Of a stretch of DNA of 45,290 nucleotides, positions 35,002 to 43,043 are shown one piece after another. Position 1 is the first letter of the stretch, and every line of letters begins with the position of its first letter. Below the pieces are notes generated by a model. It ran no database searches and was not told the DNA's origin. It worked only from the letters and a program-made list of their open reading frames with translations. This DNA comes from an uncultured Muribaculaceae bacterium (lineage in GTDB: Bacteria > Bacteroidota > Bacteroidia > Bacteroidales > Muribaculaceae): the NCBI GenBank assembly GCA_910587355.1, contig CAJUKF010000020.1:1-45290 (forward strand). The letters are read 5' to 3'. The translations under genes were made by a program, and so were the position numbers.

Positions 35002-35639
35002 TAAACAGTGCGTAATCTGATAACTTTTGCCGGAACGCCGCCAGCAACGGCACCGGCAGGAATGTCGTGCGTGACTACTGAATTTGCGCCAATAACAGCA
35101 CCTCTGCCGATAGTAACACCTGACAACACGGCAACTTTATCTCCAAGCCATACATTATCTTCAATTATTATCTTTCCTTTGCTTACAAGAGGCTTGTCTT
35201 GGGGTGCAACAGAAATCGAATCAACGTCGGTTTCATATCCTGTAAAACCATGGGAATGGTCTTCTATAAGAACATATTGGCCTGTCAGAACTCCATTGCC
35301 GATTTCGATTCCGTTAATTGCGCCTATATGATTATAATCTCCGAAGTGGCAATTATTGCCTATGGAAATATAAGAGTTAAAATGTGTATTTCCTTGTCTC
35401 TTTATTACTGCGAGCCAAAGGCCTTTGCCAAACGTGCAATTCTCACCAATATCACCTCCTTCAATTTTCTTACTGTAGGGCTTAACAGTCACCCCTCCTC
35501 GAATATTACTGAAACGCAAATATTTATAGCCAGAATAAATATACAGCCATATTAGTGAGCAGAATTTAACCAAAGAAGATAGACCTCCTAATATACGTCC
35601 AAAGGATACGCAAATGTTCTTCAGTAGCTTCCTCTTCAT
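35001..35639 (-). CDS. Hexapeptide-repeat acyltransferase
   Basis: A 212-residue acyltransferase of the left-handed beta-helix class (maltose/serine O-acetyltransferase-like). The N-terminal part has one hydrophobic helix (VKFCSLIWLYIYSGYKYL). The repeats run from about residue 60 (IGENCTFGKG) to 205, with the acceptor-site segment LIEDHSHGF and the typical end DKVAVLSGVTIGRGAVIGAN and AVAGGVPAKVIR. The ATG at 35639 is used, since a longer frame would reach into rmlB. It probably O-acetylates a repeat-unit sugar. Confidence 0.83.
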   Translation of the reverse strand: MKRKLLKNICVSFGRILGGLSSLVKFCSLIWLYIYSGYKYLRFSNIRGGVTVKPYSKKIEGGDIGENCTFGKGLWLAVIKRQGNTHFNSYISIGNNCHFGDYNHIGAINGIEIGNGVLTGQYVLIEDHSHGFTGYETDVDSISVAPQDKPLVSKGKIIIEDNVWLGDKVAVLSGVTIGRGAVIGANSVVTHDIPAGAVAGGVPAKVIRLRTV

Positions 35640-35655
35640 TTCTTCAATCTGAATC

Positions 35656-36792
35656 TCACCTATTCTTATACATCTCCTCATAATACCTCTCGTAGTCTCC
35701 GGAGGTGATGTTGTCCATCCACTCCTGGTTGTCGAGGTACCAGCGGACGGTGCGCTCGATGCCTTCCTCGAACTGGAGCGAGGGTTCCCAGCCAAGTTCG
35801 CTCTGCAGCTTGCGGCTGTCTATGGCGTAGCGCATGTCGTGGCCGAGGCGGTCGGTGACGTAGGTGATGAGGTCGAGGTCCTCTCCCTCGCGGCGCCCAA
35901 GCAGACGGTCGACGGTGTTGATTACCACGCGGATGATGTCGATGTTCTTCCACTCGTTGAAGCCGCCGATGTTGTAGGTCTCGGCCACCTTGCCCTTGTG
36001 GAATATGAGGTCAATCGCACGGGCGTGGTCTTCGACGAAGAGCCAGTCGCGAACGTTCTCGCCCTTGCCGTATACGGGCAGCGGCTTGCGGTGACGTATG
36101 TTGTTGATAAACAGGGGAATCAGTTTTTCGGGGAACTGGTAGGGCCCGTAGTTGTTGGAGCAGTTGGTCACCAGTGTGGGCATCCCGTAGGTGTCGTGAT
36201 AGGCTCGCACGAAGTGGTCGCTCGATGCCTTGGAGGCCGAATACGGTGAGTGCGGATTGTATTTAGTGGTTTCAACGAAGAACTCCTCGCCGTAAGCTTC
36301 GTGATTCTTATCGCTCGATGCCTTTGTGGTGAATGGAGCCGGAACGCCTTCGGGATGAGTCAGTTCGAGTGCGCCGTAAACCTCGTCGGTGGAGATGTGG
36401 TAGAAGAGCTTGCCCTCGTATTTTTCGGGCAGTGTCTCCCAGTATTCCTTTGCGGCCTGTAACAGTGCGAGCGTACCCATTACGTTGGTGCGCGCGAACG
36501 TGAACGGGTCCTTGATTGAGCGGTCCACGTGGCTCTCGGCGGCAAGGTGGATGATGCCGTCGATTTTGTATTCGGTGATTATGCGGCGCATCTCGTCGAG
36601 GTCGGCGATGTCGGCCTTCACGAAGGTGTAGTTGGGTCGGTCCTCGATGTCCTTCAGGTTGGCGAGGTTGCCGGCGTACGTGAGTTTGTCGAGGTTGACA
36701 ATACGGTAGTCGGGATATTTGTTGACGAAGAGGCGCACCACGTGGCTGCCTATGAAGCCTGCGCCGCCGGTTATGAGTATGTTGCGTTTCAT
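35656..36792 (-). CDS. rmlB: dTDP-glucose 4,6-dehydratase
   Basis: Second step of dTDP-L-rhamnose synthesis. An extended SDR enzyme of 378 residues: NAD site ILITGGAGFIGSHVVR, STDEVYGAL with the catalytic Thr-Asp-Glu, and YSASKASSDHFVRAY with Tyr and Lys. It carries the insertion of about 25 residues (TTKASSDKNHEAYGEEFF) usual in Bacteroidales RmlB. The ATG at 36792 overlaps the rmlD stop by 4 nt and gives MKRNILITGG; an upstream in-frame ATG lies inside rmlD. Confidence 0.96.
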   Translation of the reverse strand: MKRNILITGGAGFIGSHVVRLFVNKYPDYRIVNLDKLTYAGNLANLKDIEDRPNYTFVKADIADLDEMRRIITEYKIDGIIHLAAESHVDRSIKDPFTFARTNVMGTLALLQAAKEYWETLPEKYEGKLFYHISTDEVYGALELTHPEGVPAPFTTKASSDKNHEAYGEEFFVETTKYNPHSPYSASKASSDHFVRAYHDTYGMPTLVTNCSNNYGPYQFPEKLIPLFINNIRHRKPLPVYGKGENVRDWLFVEDHARAIDLIFHKGKVAETYNIGGFNEWKNIDIIRVVINTVDRLLGRREGEDLDLITYVTDRLGHDMRYAIDSRKLQSELGWEPSLQFEEGIERTVRWYLDNQEWMDNITSGDYERYYEEMYKNR

Positions 36793-37679
36793 TGTGCTTT
36801 CAGGTTTGTTATGCATTTTTTGAGGGAGTCGGTCCAGTACGGGATTTCAAGGCCGAATGTCTGCTTGAATTTTGTCTTGTCGAGCACGGAGTAGGCCGGA
36901 CGTGTTACCGGCGAGGGGAACTCGTCGGAGTGGCAGGGCTGTATGTCGCATCCGGTCTGGCCGGAGTATTCGGCTATCATCTTCGTGAAGTCGTACCACG
37001 AGCATACGCCCTCGTTCGAGTAGTGGTATATGCCTTCGTTGCCTTCGTCCTTGCGTGACGATACGATGTCAACTATCGCCTTTGCCAAATCACCGGCATA
37101 GGTGGGCGTGCCGCATTGGTCGAAGACAACTTTAAGCTGCGGTTTTGTGGCCGTGAGCGAGAGCATTGTCCTGCAGAAATTCTTTCCGAACTCCGAATAG
37201 AGCCATGCCGTGCGGATGATTATGTGGCGGCACCCGGTGGCGGCAATCCGCTGCTCGCCATGAAGCTTTGTGAGGCCGTAAACGCCGGTCGGAGTGCCTT
37301 TCTGAGTCTCGCGGCACGGTGTGTTGTATGGCTCCTTGCCGAAGACATAGTCGGTGGAGATGTGCACCAGCAGTCCGTTGGCCTCCGTCATTGCCCGGGC
37401 GAGATTTTCGGGTGCCGTGGCGTTGAGTTTCTCTGCAAGAGCTTCATTGCTCTCGGCCGCGTCCACATTGGTGAAGGCGGCGCAGTTGATTATGCACTTC
37501 ACGCCCTTGTCACGCACCATTGCGCCGAGTGCCTCGGGGTCGGTGATGTCGAGATAGACTGTCTCGACCCCTTCGGCCTGGTTAACGTCGGTGAAGATAT
37601 AGCGGTCGGCGCTGTCCTTTGCAAAAAGACGGATTTCATTGCCCAGCTGTCCGTTTGCGCCTGTGACGAGTATGTTCAT
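36789..37679 (-). CDS. rmlD: dTDP-4-dehydrorhamnose reductase
   Basis: Last step of dTDP-L-rhamnose synthesis, NAD(P)H-dependent. A 296-residue SDR: ILVTGANGQLGNEIR at the start, INCAAFTNVDAAESN, LVHISTDYVFG, and the YGLTKLHGEQ catalytic Tyr-Lys. Overlaps rmlC and rmlB by 4 nt each. Confidence 0.95.
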   Translation of the reverse strand: MNILVTGANGQLGNEIRLFAKDSADRYIFTDVNQAEGVETVYLDITDPEALGAMVRDKGVKCIINCAAFTNVDAAESNEALAEKLNATAPENLARAMTEANGLLVHISTDYVFGKEPYNTPCRETQKGTPTGVYGLTKLHGEQRIAATGCRHIIIRTAWLYSEFGKNFCRTMLSLTATKPQLKVVFDQCGTPTYAGDLAKAIVDIVSSRKDEGNEGIYHYSNEGVCSWYDFTKMIAEYSGQTGCDIQPCHSDEFPSPVTRPAYSVLDKTKFKQTFGLEIPYWTDSLKKCITNLKAQ

Positions 37680-38251
37680 TCTTCGTAGAGGTCAATGTTT
37701 ATGTCAAAGGGAGAGTCGAAGTCACAGAGCATAGGATGCTTGGTGTCTTTCTCCGAGAGTATGGCATGTGCGGGGTCAATCCGCCAGTCGATGCCGAGTG
37801 AGCCGTCGGTAATGGCGATACCACCGTCAGCCTCGGGATGATAGTAGTTGTCGCATTTGTACTGGAATACGGCAGTCTCGCTCAGTACGGCGAAGCCGTG
37901 GGCGAATCCGCGCGGCACGAAGAACTGCAGGTGATTGTCCTCCGACAGCTCAACGGCCACATGACGGCCATATGTGGGCGAACCCTTGCGGATGTCGACG
38001 GCAACGTCGAGCACCCTGCCGCGCACGCAGCGAACGAGTTTGCTCTGGGTGAAGGGCGGACGCTGGAAATGCAGACCGCGCATCACGCCGCGCGACGAGC
38101 ACGACTCGTTGTCCTGCACGAAATCGACGCGGCGCACCTTCTCGTCGAACTCGCGCTTTGAGTAGCTCTCGAAGAAATAGCCGCGCGCATCGGTGAATAT
38201 ACGGGGCTTTATAATCACAACCCCCTCGATGTCAGTCTTGATAACTTCCAT
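37676..38251 (-). CDS. rmlC: dTDP-4-dehydrorhamnose 3,5-epimerase
   Basis: Third step of dTDP-L-rhamnose synthesis. A 191-residue cupin: KPRIFTDARGYFFESYSKREF, the catalytic histidine in GVMRGLHFQRPP, KLVRCVRGRVLDVAVDIR, and FFVPRGFAHGFAVLSE. The length and motifs are normal. The start lies 3 nt after rmlA. Confidence 0.96.
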   Translation of the reverse strand: MEVIKTDIEGVVIIKPRIFTDARGYFFESYSKREFDEKVRRVDFVQDNESCSSRGVMRGLHFQRPPFTQSKLVRCVRGRVLDVAVDIRKGSPTYGRHVAVELSEDNHLQFFVPRGFAHGFAVLSETAVFQYKCDNYYHPEADGGIAITDGSLGIDWRIDPAHAILSEKDTKHPMLCDFDSPFDINIDLYEE

Positions 38252-38254
38252 TAC

Positions 38255-39160
38255 TCAGTCAAGATTTGGTTCGTCGGTACGGTCGATTTCGTCGACCACC
38301 TTCATCAGGTACTGACCGTACTGATTCTTGAGCATCGGTTTGGCCAGCTCAATCATCTTTTCGCGCGAAATCCAGCCACGGCGGTACGCGATGCCTTCGA
38401 GACATGCTATTTTCAGGCCCTGACGTTTTTCGAGCACCTCCACATAAATCGATGCATCGGCAAGCGAATCGTGTGTGCCTGTATCGAGCCATGCAAAGCC
38501 CCGGGGCAGCGTCTGCACCTTAAGCTCACCGGCTTTGAGAAATTCCTGGTTGACGGTGGTTATTTCAAGCTCGCCGCGGGCCGAGGGTTTGATTCGTGCG
38601 GCCACATCCACCACCTTGTTGGGATAAAAATAGAGACCGACGACAGCGTAGTTCGACTTCGGTTCAGCGGGTTTCTCCTCAATCGAGAGGCAGTTGCCGT
38701 CTTTGTCGAACTCGGCAACGCCGTAGCGCTCCGGGTCATTCACCCAGTAGCCGAAGACGGTGGCCTTCCCCTCCTTCTCGGCCGTATCGACGGCTTCGCG
38801 GAGTACCTGCGAGAAGCCCGCGCCGTGGAAGATGTTGTCGCCCAGCACCAGACACGCGCTGTCGTCGCCGATGAACTCGCGGCCGATGATGAATGCCTGC
38901 GCCAGGCCGTCGGGCGAAGGCTGCTCGGCGTACTCGAAATGCACGCCGTAGTCCGAGCCGTCGCCGAGCAGGCGACGGAAACCGGGCAAATCCGTTGGTG
39001 TGGATATAATCAGTATGTCCCTGATTCCGGCAAGCATAAGCGTCGAAATGGGATAATACACCATAGGCTTGTCGTATATCGGAAGCATCTGCTTCGACAC
39101 ACCTTTGGTTATCGGATAAAGCCTCGTGCCGGAACCTCCGGCTAAAACTATTCCTTTCAT
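38255..39160 (-). CDS. rmlA: Glucose-1-phosphate thymidylyltransferase
   Basis: First step of dTDP-L-rhamnose synthesis, making dTDP-glucose from glucose-1-phosphate and dTTP. Its 301 residues have the nucleotidyl-transferase start GIVLAGGSGTRLYPITKGVS, PIYDKPMVYYPISTLMLAG, and GDNIFHGAGF. The gene order rmlA-rmlC-rmlD-rmlB is compact and GC-rich compared with the genes that follow it. It is the first sugar gene after the regulatory pair at the start of the operon. Confidence 0.97.
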   Translation of the reverse strand: MKGIVLAGGSGTRLYPITKGVSKQMLPIYDKPMVYYPISTLMLAGIRDILIISTPTDLPGFRRLLGDGSDYGVHFEYAEQPSPDGLAQAFIIGREFIGDDSACLVLGDNIFHGAGFSQVLREAVDTAEKEGKATVFGYWVNDPERYGVAEFDKDGNCLSIEEKPAEPKSNYAVVGLYFYPNKVVDVAARIKPSARGELEITTVNQEFLKAGELKVQTLPRGFAWLDTGTHDSLADASIYVEVLEKRQGLKIACLEGIAYRRGWISREKMIELAKPMLKNQYGQYLMKVVDEIDRTDEPNLD

Positions 39161-39200
39161 ATCTTATAACTTATATTGAATTCTGATTATGTAGTCTCCG

Positions 39201-40385
39201 TCAAGCCTCATAAAGCTCACAATAGGCCCGGGCCTCAAGGTCTTGCTGTTTAGAGCGTTCCGCAAGTATATTAAGAAGAGCGGTTTTCGCCGCTTCTGAC
39301 GTTTTCGCATAAGGCGCAAGTTCTGAAGCAGCCTCCAGAAGTCGGGATATCTGAGTCGTTGTCAGCGAAAGAGTTTCAGTCAGTTTATTTTTGATGAAAT
39401 CATTCAGCACAGCTACCATTTTTCGGGCGCTGAACCGGCTTACATATTCGCAACAGACAATGGCCGTATATATTTCATCTACAGACGGCTTCTCCTGACA
39501 CGCTTTGTAGCACCGGTTGATAATTCTTTGCGCCTTGCGCGACAATGTTCTGTCACCGGTTATGAGTTCGAGAGTGAGCATCGGCATCACCTTGCGTACA
39601 TCAGGGATTGCCGTGTCTTCTATGGCATCTGCAAGAAAATCAGTCACCCGTTGTGGCACTACGACAATTTTTCTTCGGGCCAACTCAACCAATTCAGCCG
39701 CAAGCGCCAGAACAGAGGCCTTATCATCAGTTGAGTCAATAATATCCAGAGCATAATCCACATATTCCACAAGGATTTCTCGCTCAGTCACATCGCGATA
39801 GTCGCTATACAGGCGGATAAGTGCTGTCAGTTCGGCAGGAGAATGTTCTCTTCTACAGTCTGGTTCAAGTTTATTGCGGTTAACAACAATCGGCTTTGAT
39901 ATAATTGATGACAGATTCTCAAGTTCTGCCTGATACGCAAAGGAGCAATAATCAATTTTCAGCTGTTCGGCTTTCGTAGAGGCCTTTCGACTATTGAGTT
40001 CGCTGACAATACGTCCCTCATAATAATATGTCAGGTGTTCTCGGCCCTCTTCCAGTCTTGCCTGATGACGAAGCGGCCACTGTCGATACAGGGTATACAG
40101 AGTATCAATTGACATTTCCGCAAAATTCTCCTTGCCACATCCGTCGGCAGGAATCTCATGTAAATCTTCGATAGAAGATATGACGCCGCGCCGCGTAAGT
40201 TCCACCACTACATTATGGAGGCGGTGGTCACATGCTCCCGCAAACGCAAGGTTCTTCCTGTCTGATGCAGAGGAGGCATATGCACCTATTTCCGAATAAA
40301 TCCGCCCGAGTGTCAGCAACTCGGCCGACGGCGATTCAGGCGAGATTCCGTAATTCTTAATTCTATTCGGGAGTCTTGTCAACAT
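39201..40385 (-). CDS. Unrecognised 394-residue helical protein, second gene of the polysaccharide operon
   Basis: A soluble, nearly all-helical protein with no signal peptide or membrane helix. The N-terminal part contains ILDEL-like leucine/acidic patterns (SAELLTLGRIYSEIGAYA). From about 165 onward regular amphipathic helices resemble an alpha-solenoid (HSPAELTALIRLYSDYRDV; SVLALAAELVELARRK; LTTTQISRLLEAASELAPY). The start overlaps the NusG-like gene by 7 nt, so the two are co-translated. In B. fragilis the gene after UpxY is UpxZ, which inhibits UpxY of other loci, but this protein is more than twice as long and shows no UpxZ likeness I can see. A regulatory partner of the NusG-like protein is an inference from position. 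Confidence 0.7.
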   Translation of the reverse strand: MLTRLPNRIKNYGISPESPSAELLTLGRIYSEIGAYASSASDRKNLAFAGACDHRLHNVVVELTRRGVISSIEDLHEIPADGCGKENFAEMSIDTLYTLYRQWPLRHQARLEEGREHLTYYYEGRIVSELNSRKASTKAEQLKIDYCSFAYQAELENLSSIISKPIVVNRNKLEPDCRREHSPAELTALIRLYSDYRDVTEREILVEYVDYALDIIDSTDDKASVLALAAELVELARRKIVVVPQRVTDFLADAIEDTAIPDVRKVMPMLTLELITGDRTLSRKAQRIINRCYKACQEKPSVDEIYTAIVCCEYVSRFSARKMVAVLNDFIKNKLTETLSLTTTQISRLLEAASELAPYAKTSEAAKTALLNILAERSKQQDLEARAYCELYEA

Positions 40386-41392
40386 ATCGGTAAAGCTGTT
40401 GCAGAGAGATAGTATTGATACTCTTTTATCACCGTGAGCTGCGCTTTTGAAGTCGCATCAAGAGAAGTGGGAGCCATGGATAACATCCGCTCGTGATTAT
40501 TCTCTATGACTGAGAAAATAAGATTTATAAGAGCTTTTGTCCATTCGTTCGTCACAGAATCCCTGATTTTTCCATATGTTGCCCTTGCCTGTTCGGCCGC
40601 AGAAATTCTGCCGAGAATATAGTTACCTCCATAAAGCAGAGCCTGCAGCTTTGCATTCAGTTTCCGGTTGTTAAGTTTTGCCACTTCCATACGGCTGCAG
40701 AATACCGATAACTTCGCCAATACGGAGTTCGGAATGGCTTCTTTTGAATGAAACAGCCTGAGAGCTTTCAGCAGATGAGGGACAAAAGCATCAATCTGGT
40801 CATTGACACGCGTATAGTTTTTTGAGAATTCGAGAACACGCACATCTTTTGCCTTGATGTCGAAAGCAATCGTTCCTACCTTATTATATATGCTGAGCAC
40901 AATGTCTCCAGTTTTGCTCTTGGGTTTAGGAATGTACACACCAATCAGACCTGGCATATCTCCGTTGATTACTTCTACGAGGTCACCGTCTTCAAGGTCA
41001 ATATCCTCGAGGGAGAAATAAGGCAGACAATTCTTGTAAGCTCTCGCTATATTCTTGAAATGAGTCATGTCTCGGTCTGAAATGACCGCATATTTTACAG
41101 CCGCACTTCTGTCAAGCAGAAATGAAAAGCCGTTGGGCTGACTGCAGAGGAATTTGACATCCGAAAAAGTGCCCCTCACGAACACGTAATGAAAAGTAAG
41201 CTTAATTGACTTCATCCTTACTTCGCCATCCTTTACCTCACGAACCACATATGTAGGTGCGAAGAGCTCAAGATTTCGTTCATGACCGCGATTAAACCGG
41301 TCAACCTCTTTTTCAGCCTGATTCTGAAAGTTCGTGGCGATGTAGTTCAGCACAAACCAACAAGGGGTATCCTCTCTAAATTCAGATGTCAT
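40379..41392 (-). CDS. UpxY-like (NusG-family) transcription antiterminator with a long C-terminal extension
   Basis: A 337-residue protein that starts the polysaccharide operon. The NGN domain covers about 11-115 (CWFVLNYIATNFQNQAEKEV, then FAPTYVVREVKDG and SIKLTFHYVFVRGTF). A KOW motif lies at about 134-155 (EDGDLVEVINGDMPGLIGVY). UpxY-type NusG paralogues load onto RNA polymerase in the 5' leader and prevent early termination across their own long polysaccharide operon. Canonical UpxY proteins are about 170-190 residues; residues 195-337 here are an extra helical domain (NDQIDAFVPHLLKALRLFH; YILGRISAAEQARATYGKI). The start at 41392 is the only good ATG before the NGN domain. Confidence 0.87.
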   Translation of the reverse strand: MTSEFREDTPCWFVLNYIATNFQNQAEKEVDRFNRGHERNLELFAPTYVVREVKDGEVRMKSIKLTFHYVFVRGTFSDVKFLCSQPNGFSFLLDRSAAVKYAVISDRDMTHFKNIARAYKNCLPYFSLEDIDLEDGDLVEVINGDMPGLIGVYIPKPKSKTGDIVLSIYNKVGTIAFDIKAKDVRVLEFSKNYTRVNDQIDAFVPHLLKALRLFHSKEAIPNSVLAKLSVFCSRMEVAKLNNRKLNAKLQALLYGGNYILGRISAAEQARATYGKIRDSVTNEWTKALINLIFSVIENNHERMLSMAPTSLDATSKAQLTVIKEYQYYLSATALPIC

Positions 41393-41720
41393 TTGTATGG
41401 CTATGGGTGTTCTCTCACTTAGCGTGATAAACCATTAATCTTATGATTTACAATAAGATAGATTAATGTGTTTTACCAAACTACCGAAAAGTTGGTCGTA
41501 TCAACCTCTGTATAATTCTCTATCCTCACTACATAATTGATAATGATTTTTGGAAGTTGTTATAAACCAGCTTGTTATATAGATATATGTTAGGATTTGC
41601 TAAACAAATAGATTATCTAACCATATGAACATAGAGATTTGATAATAGAACTTATCCTTGTGAAAAACGAAAAAGAAAAGAACTTAGGAGTTTTATAGAG
41701 ATATATCAAAATAATTTCTT
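41393..41720. other. Leader region of the polysaccharide operon
   Basis: About 330 nt upstream of the NusG-like gene without a protein gene. It is AT-rich and holds a hairpin at 41433-41468 and a short GTTG/CAAC dyad (about 41493-41506). I see no exact reverse-strand TAnnTTTG element and no inverted repeat pair that would mark an invertible promoter. Confidence 0.6.
41433..41468 (-). promoter_or_regulatory. Hairpin in the leader of the NusG-like gene
   Basis: CATTAATC (41433-41440) pairs with GATTAATG (41461-41468) and TTAT with ATAA inside, with a 4-base bulge (GATA) and an 8-base loop. It lies 40-76 nt upstream of the start codon and could be a pause or attenuation structure on which an UpxY-type protein acts. 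Confidence 0.4.
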
Positions 41721-41727
41721 AATTTTG
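41720..41727 (+). promoter_or_regulatory. Forward -7 promoter element facing the AraC relic
   Basis: TAATTTTG matches TAnnTTTG on the forward strand. No TTTG is found at the -33 position. It points towards the AraC-family remnant and may be its old promoter. Confidence 0.3.
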
Positions 41728-41806
41728 CATCGTTAATCCTCAATTATGTAGTGAGGACAATTTGCGTGGAGCTCGAGCCAGCCGCCGTCCCAGTGAGTGT
41801 TGATAA

Positions 41807-41932
41807 TCACATACATCTCGGAAGGAAGCCCATGATTTATGCATCAGCTATCCGCAACATCTAAGCCGTATGTTCAAGAATTTTGAGCGACTTGCACCTT
41901 CCCGATACATCATTTCCATCAAAAAGAAATAG
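41807..41932 (+). pseudogene. C-terminal remnant of an AraC-family transcription regulator
   Basis: One frame reads EAHDLCISYPQHLSRMFKNF, then ERLAPSRYIISIKKK and a TAG stop at 41930-41932. This matches the second helix-turn-helix and closing helix of AraC-family proteins (compare LCISPKYLSRVFK...TGMTPSEYR). Two stops lie in the frame directly upstream (TAA at 41804) and no full gene is present. A short terminator-like hairpin, GACAGA/TCTGTC (41932-41937, 41950-41955) with CATTCTTTT after it, follows the stop. It is a relic, not a working gene. Confidence 0.55.
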
Positions 41933-42264
41933 ACAGACAGGATTTCCCATCTGTCCATTCTTTTATACCCAATATCCACATGCAAAACTCTTATATTTCA
42001 CTGGCAGTTCTGCTACCATCGACTCCTTTGAGTCTGTGGATTGCGCAGGAAATTCCACGTGATAAGATTGCCATGTACTTTTCCGGGGTTAACCTGAATT
42101 ATGTCTTTGGAACTTATTGAACACCATTTGATTACATAAGAATCGGTCACATTTTTGTCACAATTTTCGTCTCAGAAAAACTTGAAACGATTTTGTGACA
42201 GATAGCCGTCCGAGAAGGTCTTTTTTAGGTCTTTTATCGGTCCTCAATCCGATAGGATTAAGAC
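41933..42264. other. Non-coding stretch with eroded sequence between the AraC relic and ssrA
   Basis: About 330 nt with only short broken frames and no recognisable domain. It contains two direct GTCACA copies 11 bases apart (42146-42151, 42157-42162) and an inverted copy (42194-42199). Confidence 0.5.
42156..42200. repeat. Inverted repeat TGTCACAA/TTGTGACA
   Basis: TGTCACAA (42156-42163) and TTGTGACA (42193-42200) are exact inverted copies separated by 29 bases; a further direct copy of GTCACA lies at 42146-42151. It may be a protein-binding site left from an integrated element, which is inference. Confidence 0.5.
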
Positions 42265-42300
42265 ACAAACCCCGGAACTATTTGATAGTCTGAGGTTTGT
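42265..42300 (-). terminator. Hairpin downstream of ssrA, probable terminator
   Basis: Outer arms ACAAACC/GGTTTGT (42265-42271, 42294-42300) and inner arms ACTAT/ATAGT (42277-42281, 42285-42289). On the reverse strand it lies 35 nt after the tmRNA 3' end. The trailing sequence GTCTTAATCC is only weakly T-rich. Confidence 0.45.
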
Positions 42301-42334
42301 CTTGTTTGAACTGATTTCAGTCCGAGGTTACAAG

Positions 42335-42731
42335 TGGAGCTGGAGGGGTTCGAACCCTCGTCCAAACGCGGAACTAATGAGCTTTCTACGTGCTTAGTCT
42401 CAAGTTGATTTTCGAGCTGCGGCAGGCCTGAAACTACCAACCGCGGCCTTAACCTCTAAAATTTCGGAAGCCTTACGAGGTGCCGGGTTTCCTATCTCCG
42501 ATATAATAGCACCACCATATCGATTAGTCTCGGAAAAAGGACAATCGGGTGATGTCTTGTCGCTGCAACTGTTGCGGCGATTAAGCTGACCTACTGTACT
42601 TCAATCAAGCAGCAAGAGCGTAGTTGTTTTCGCCATTTAAATTGGTCGAGACCTGATATTAAAGAGCATATGTCTCAAAGCTCTGCACGCTTACACACCA
42701 CTTCTACACGCTGTCAAAACCAGTCAGCCCC
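42335..42731 (-). ncRNA. ssrA: Transfer-messenger RNA
   Basis: Rescues stalled ribosomes by trans-translation. The 5' end GGGGCTGACTGG (from 42731) and the 3' end CAGCTCC plus A (42342-42335) form the acceptor stem, with one G-U pair. The T-arm GAGGGTTCGAACCCCTC lies just before it. The tag frame (42634-42605) reads GENNYALAA followed by TGA, a Bacteroidetes-type tag close to the Bacteroides GETNYALAA. After the discriminator A the genome reads CTT, so the CCA end must be added after transcription. About 397 nt long. Confidence 0.93.
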
Positions 42732-43043
42732 TTGTATAAGTCAAGTGTATTTGAATTGCAAATTTCGCAATTTTCAATCATTATACCAAACTTATTCCCT
42801 AATTTAACTTTTGTTAATTTATGTCATATTATTAAATCCGATTTTAAACTTGCGGGTATATCCTTGTGTTTTCGGCAGGCCTTTATTTAAAGATTTTAAC
42901 ATATATAAATATCTAATTACATAATTAACCCTAAACAATGTGTTAAAATAGGATTTAGCAACAAAACATGATGCTCCATTAAGATTTTTTGATTAATTTT
43001 GCAGCAATTGTATCGCCAGATACTCCATTTATCTCAAAAAACA
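42732..43043. other. Intergenic region between ssrA and the sugar transporter
   Basis: About 310 nt, very AT-rich, between divergent genes. Its right end holds the transporter promoter (42994-43001). No exact TAnnTTTG was found for ssrA on the reverse strand; a near match GAAATTTG lies at 42759-42766. Confidence 0.6.
42994..43001 (+). promoter_or_regulatory. Promoter -7 element of the sugar transporter-kinase operon
   Basis: TAATTTTG matches TAnnTTTG and lies 42 nt before the ATG at 43044. It rules out the earlier in-frame TTG at 42999 as a start, since that codon is inside the promoter. No clear -33 TTTG. Confidence 0.55.

Noticed and set aside
35640..35795. Longer N-terminus for the hexapeptide acyltransferase
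   Set aside because: The extension overlaps the end of rmlB and is a Ser/Arg-rich shadow; ATG 35639 gives the normal family N-terminus.
41393..41720. Invertible capsule promoter
   Set aside because: No matching inverted repeats flanking a promoter were found, and no recombinase gene is in the window.
42335..42400. Possible tRNA from the T-loop GGTTCGAACCC
   Set aside because: The acceptor stem, tag peptide frame and 397-nt length show that this is tmRNA.
42258..42440. Short reverse open frame near 42.3 kb
   Set aside because: It lies on the 3' part of the tmRNA and its terminator region; the sequence is explained by RNA structure.
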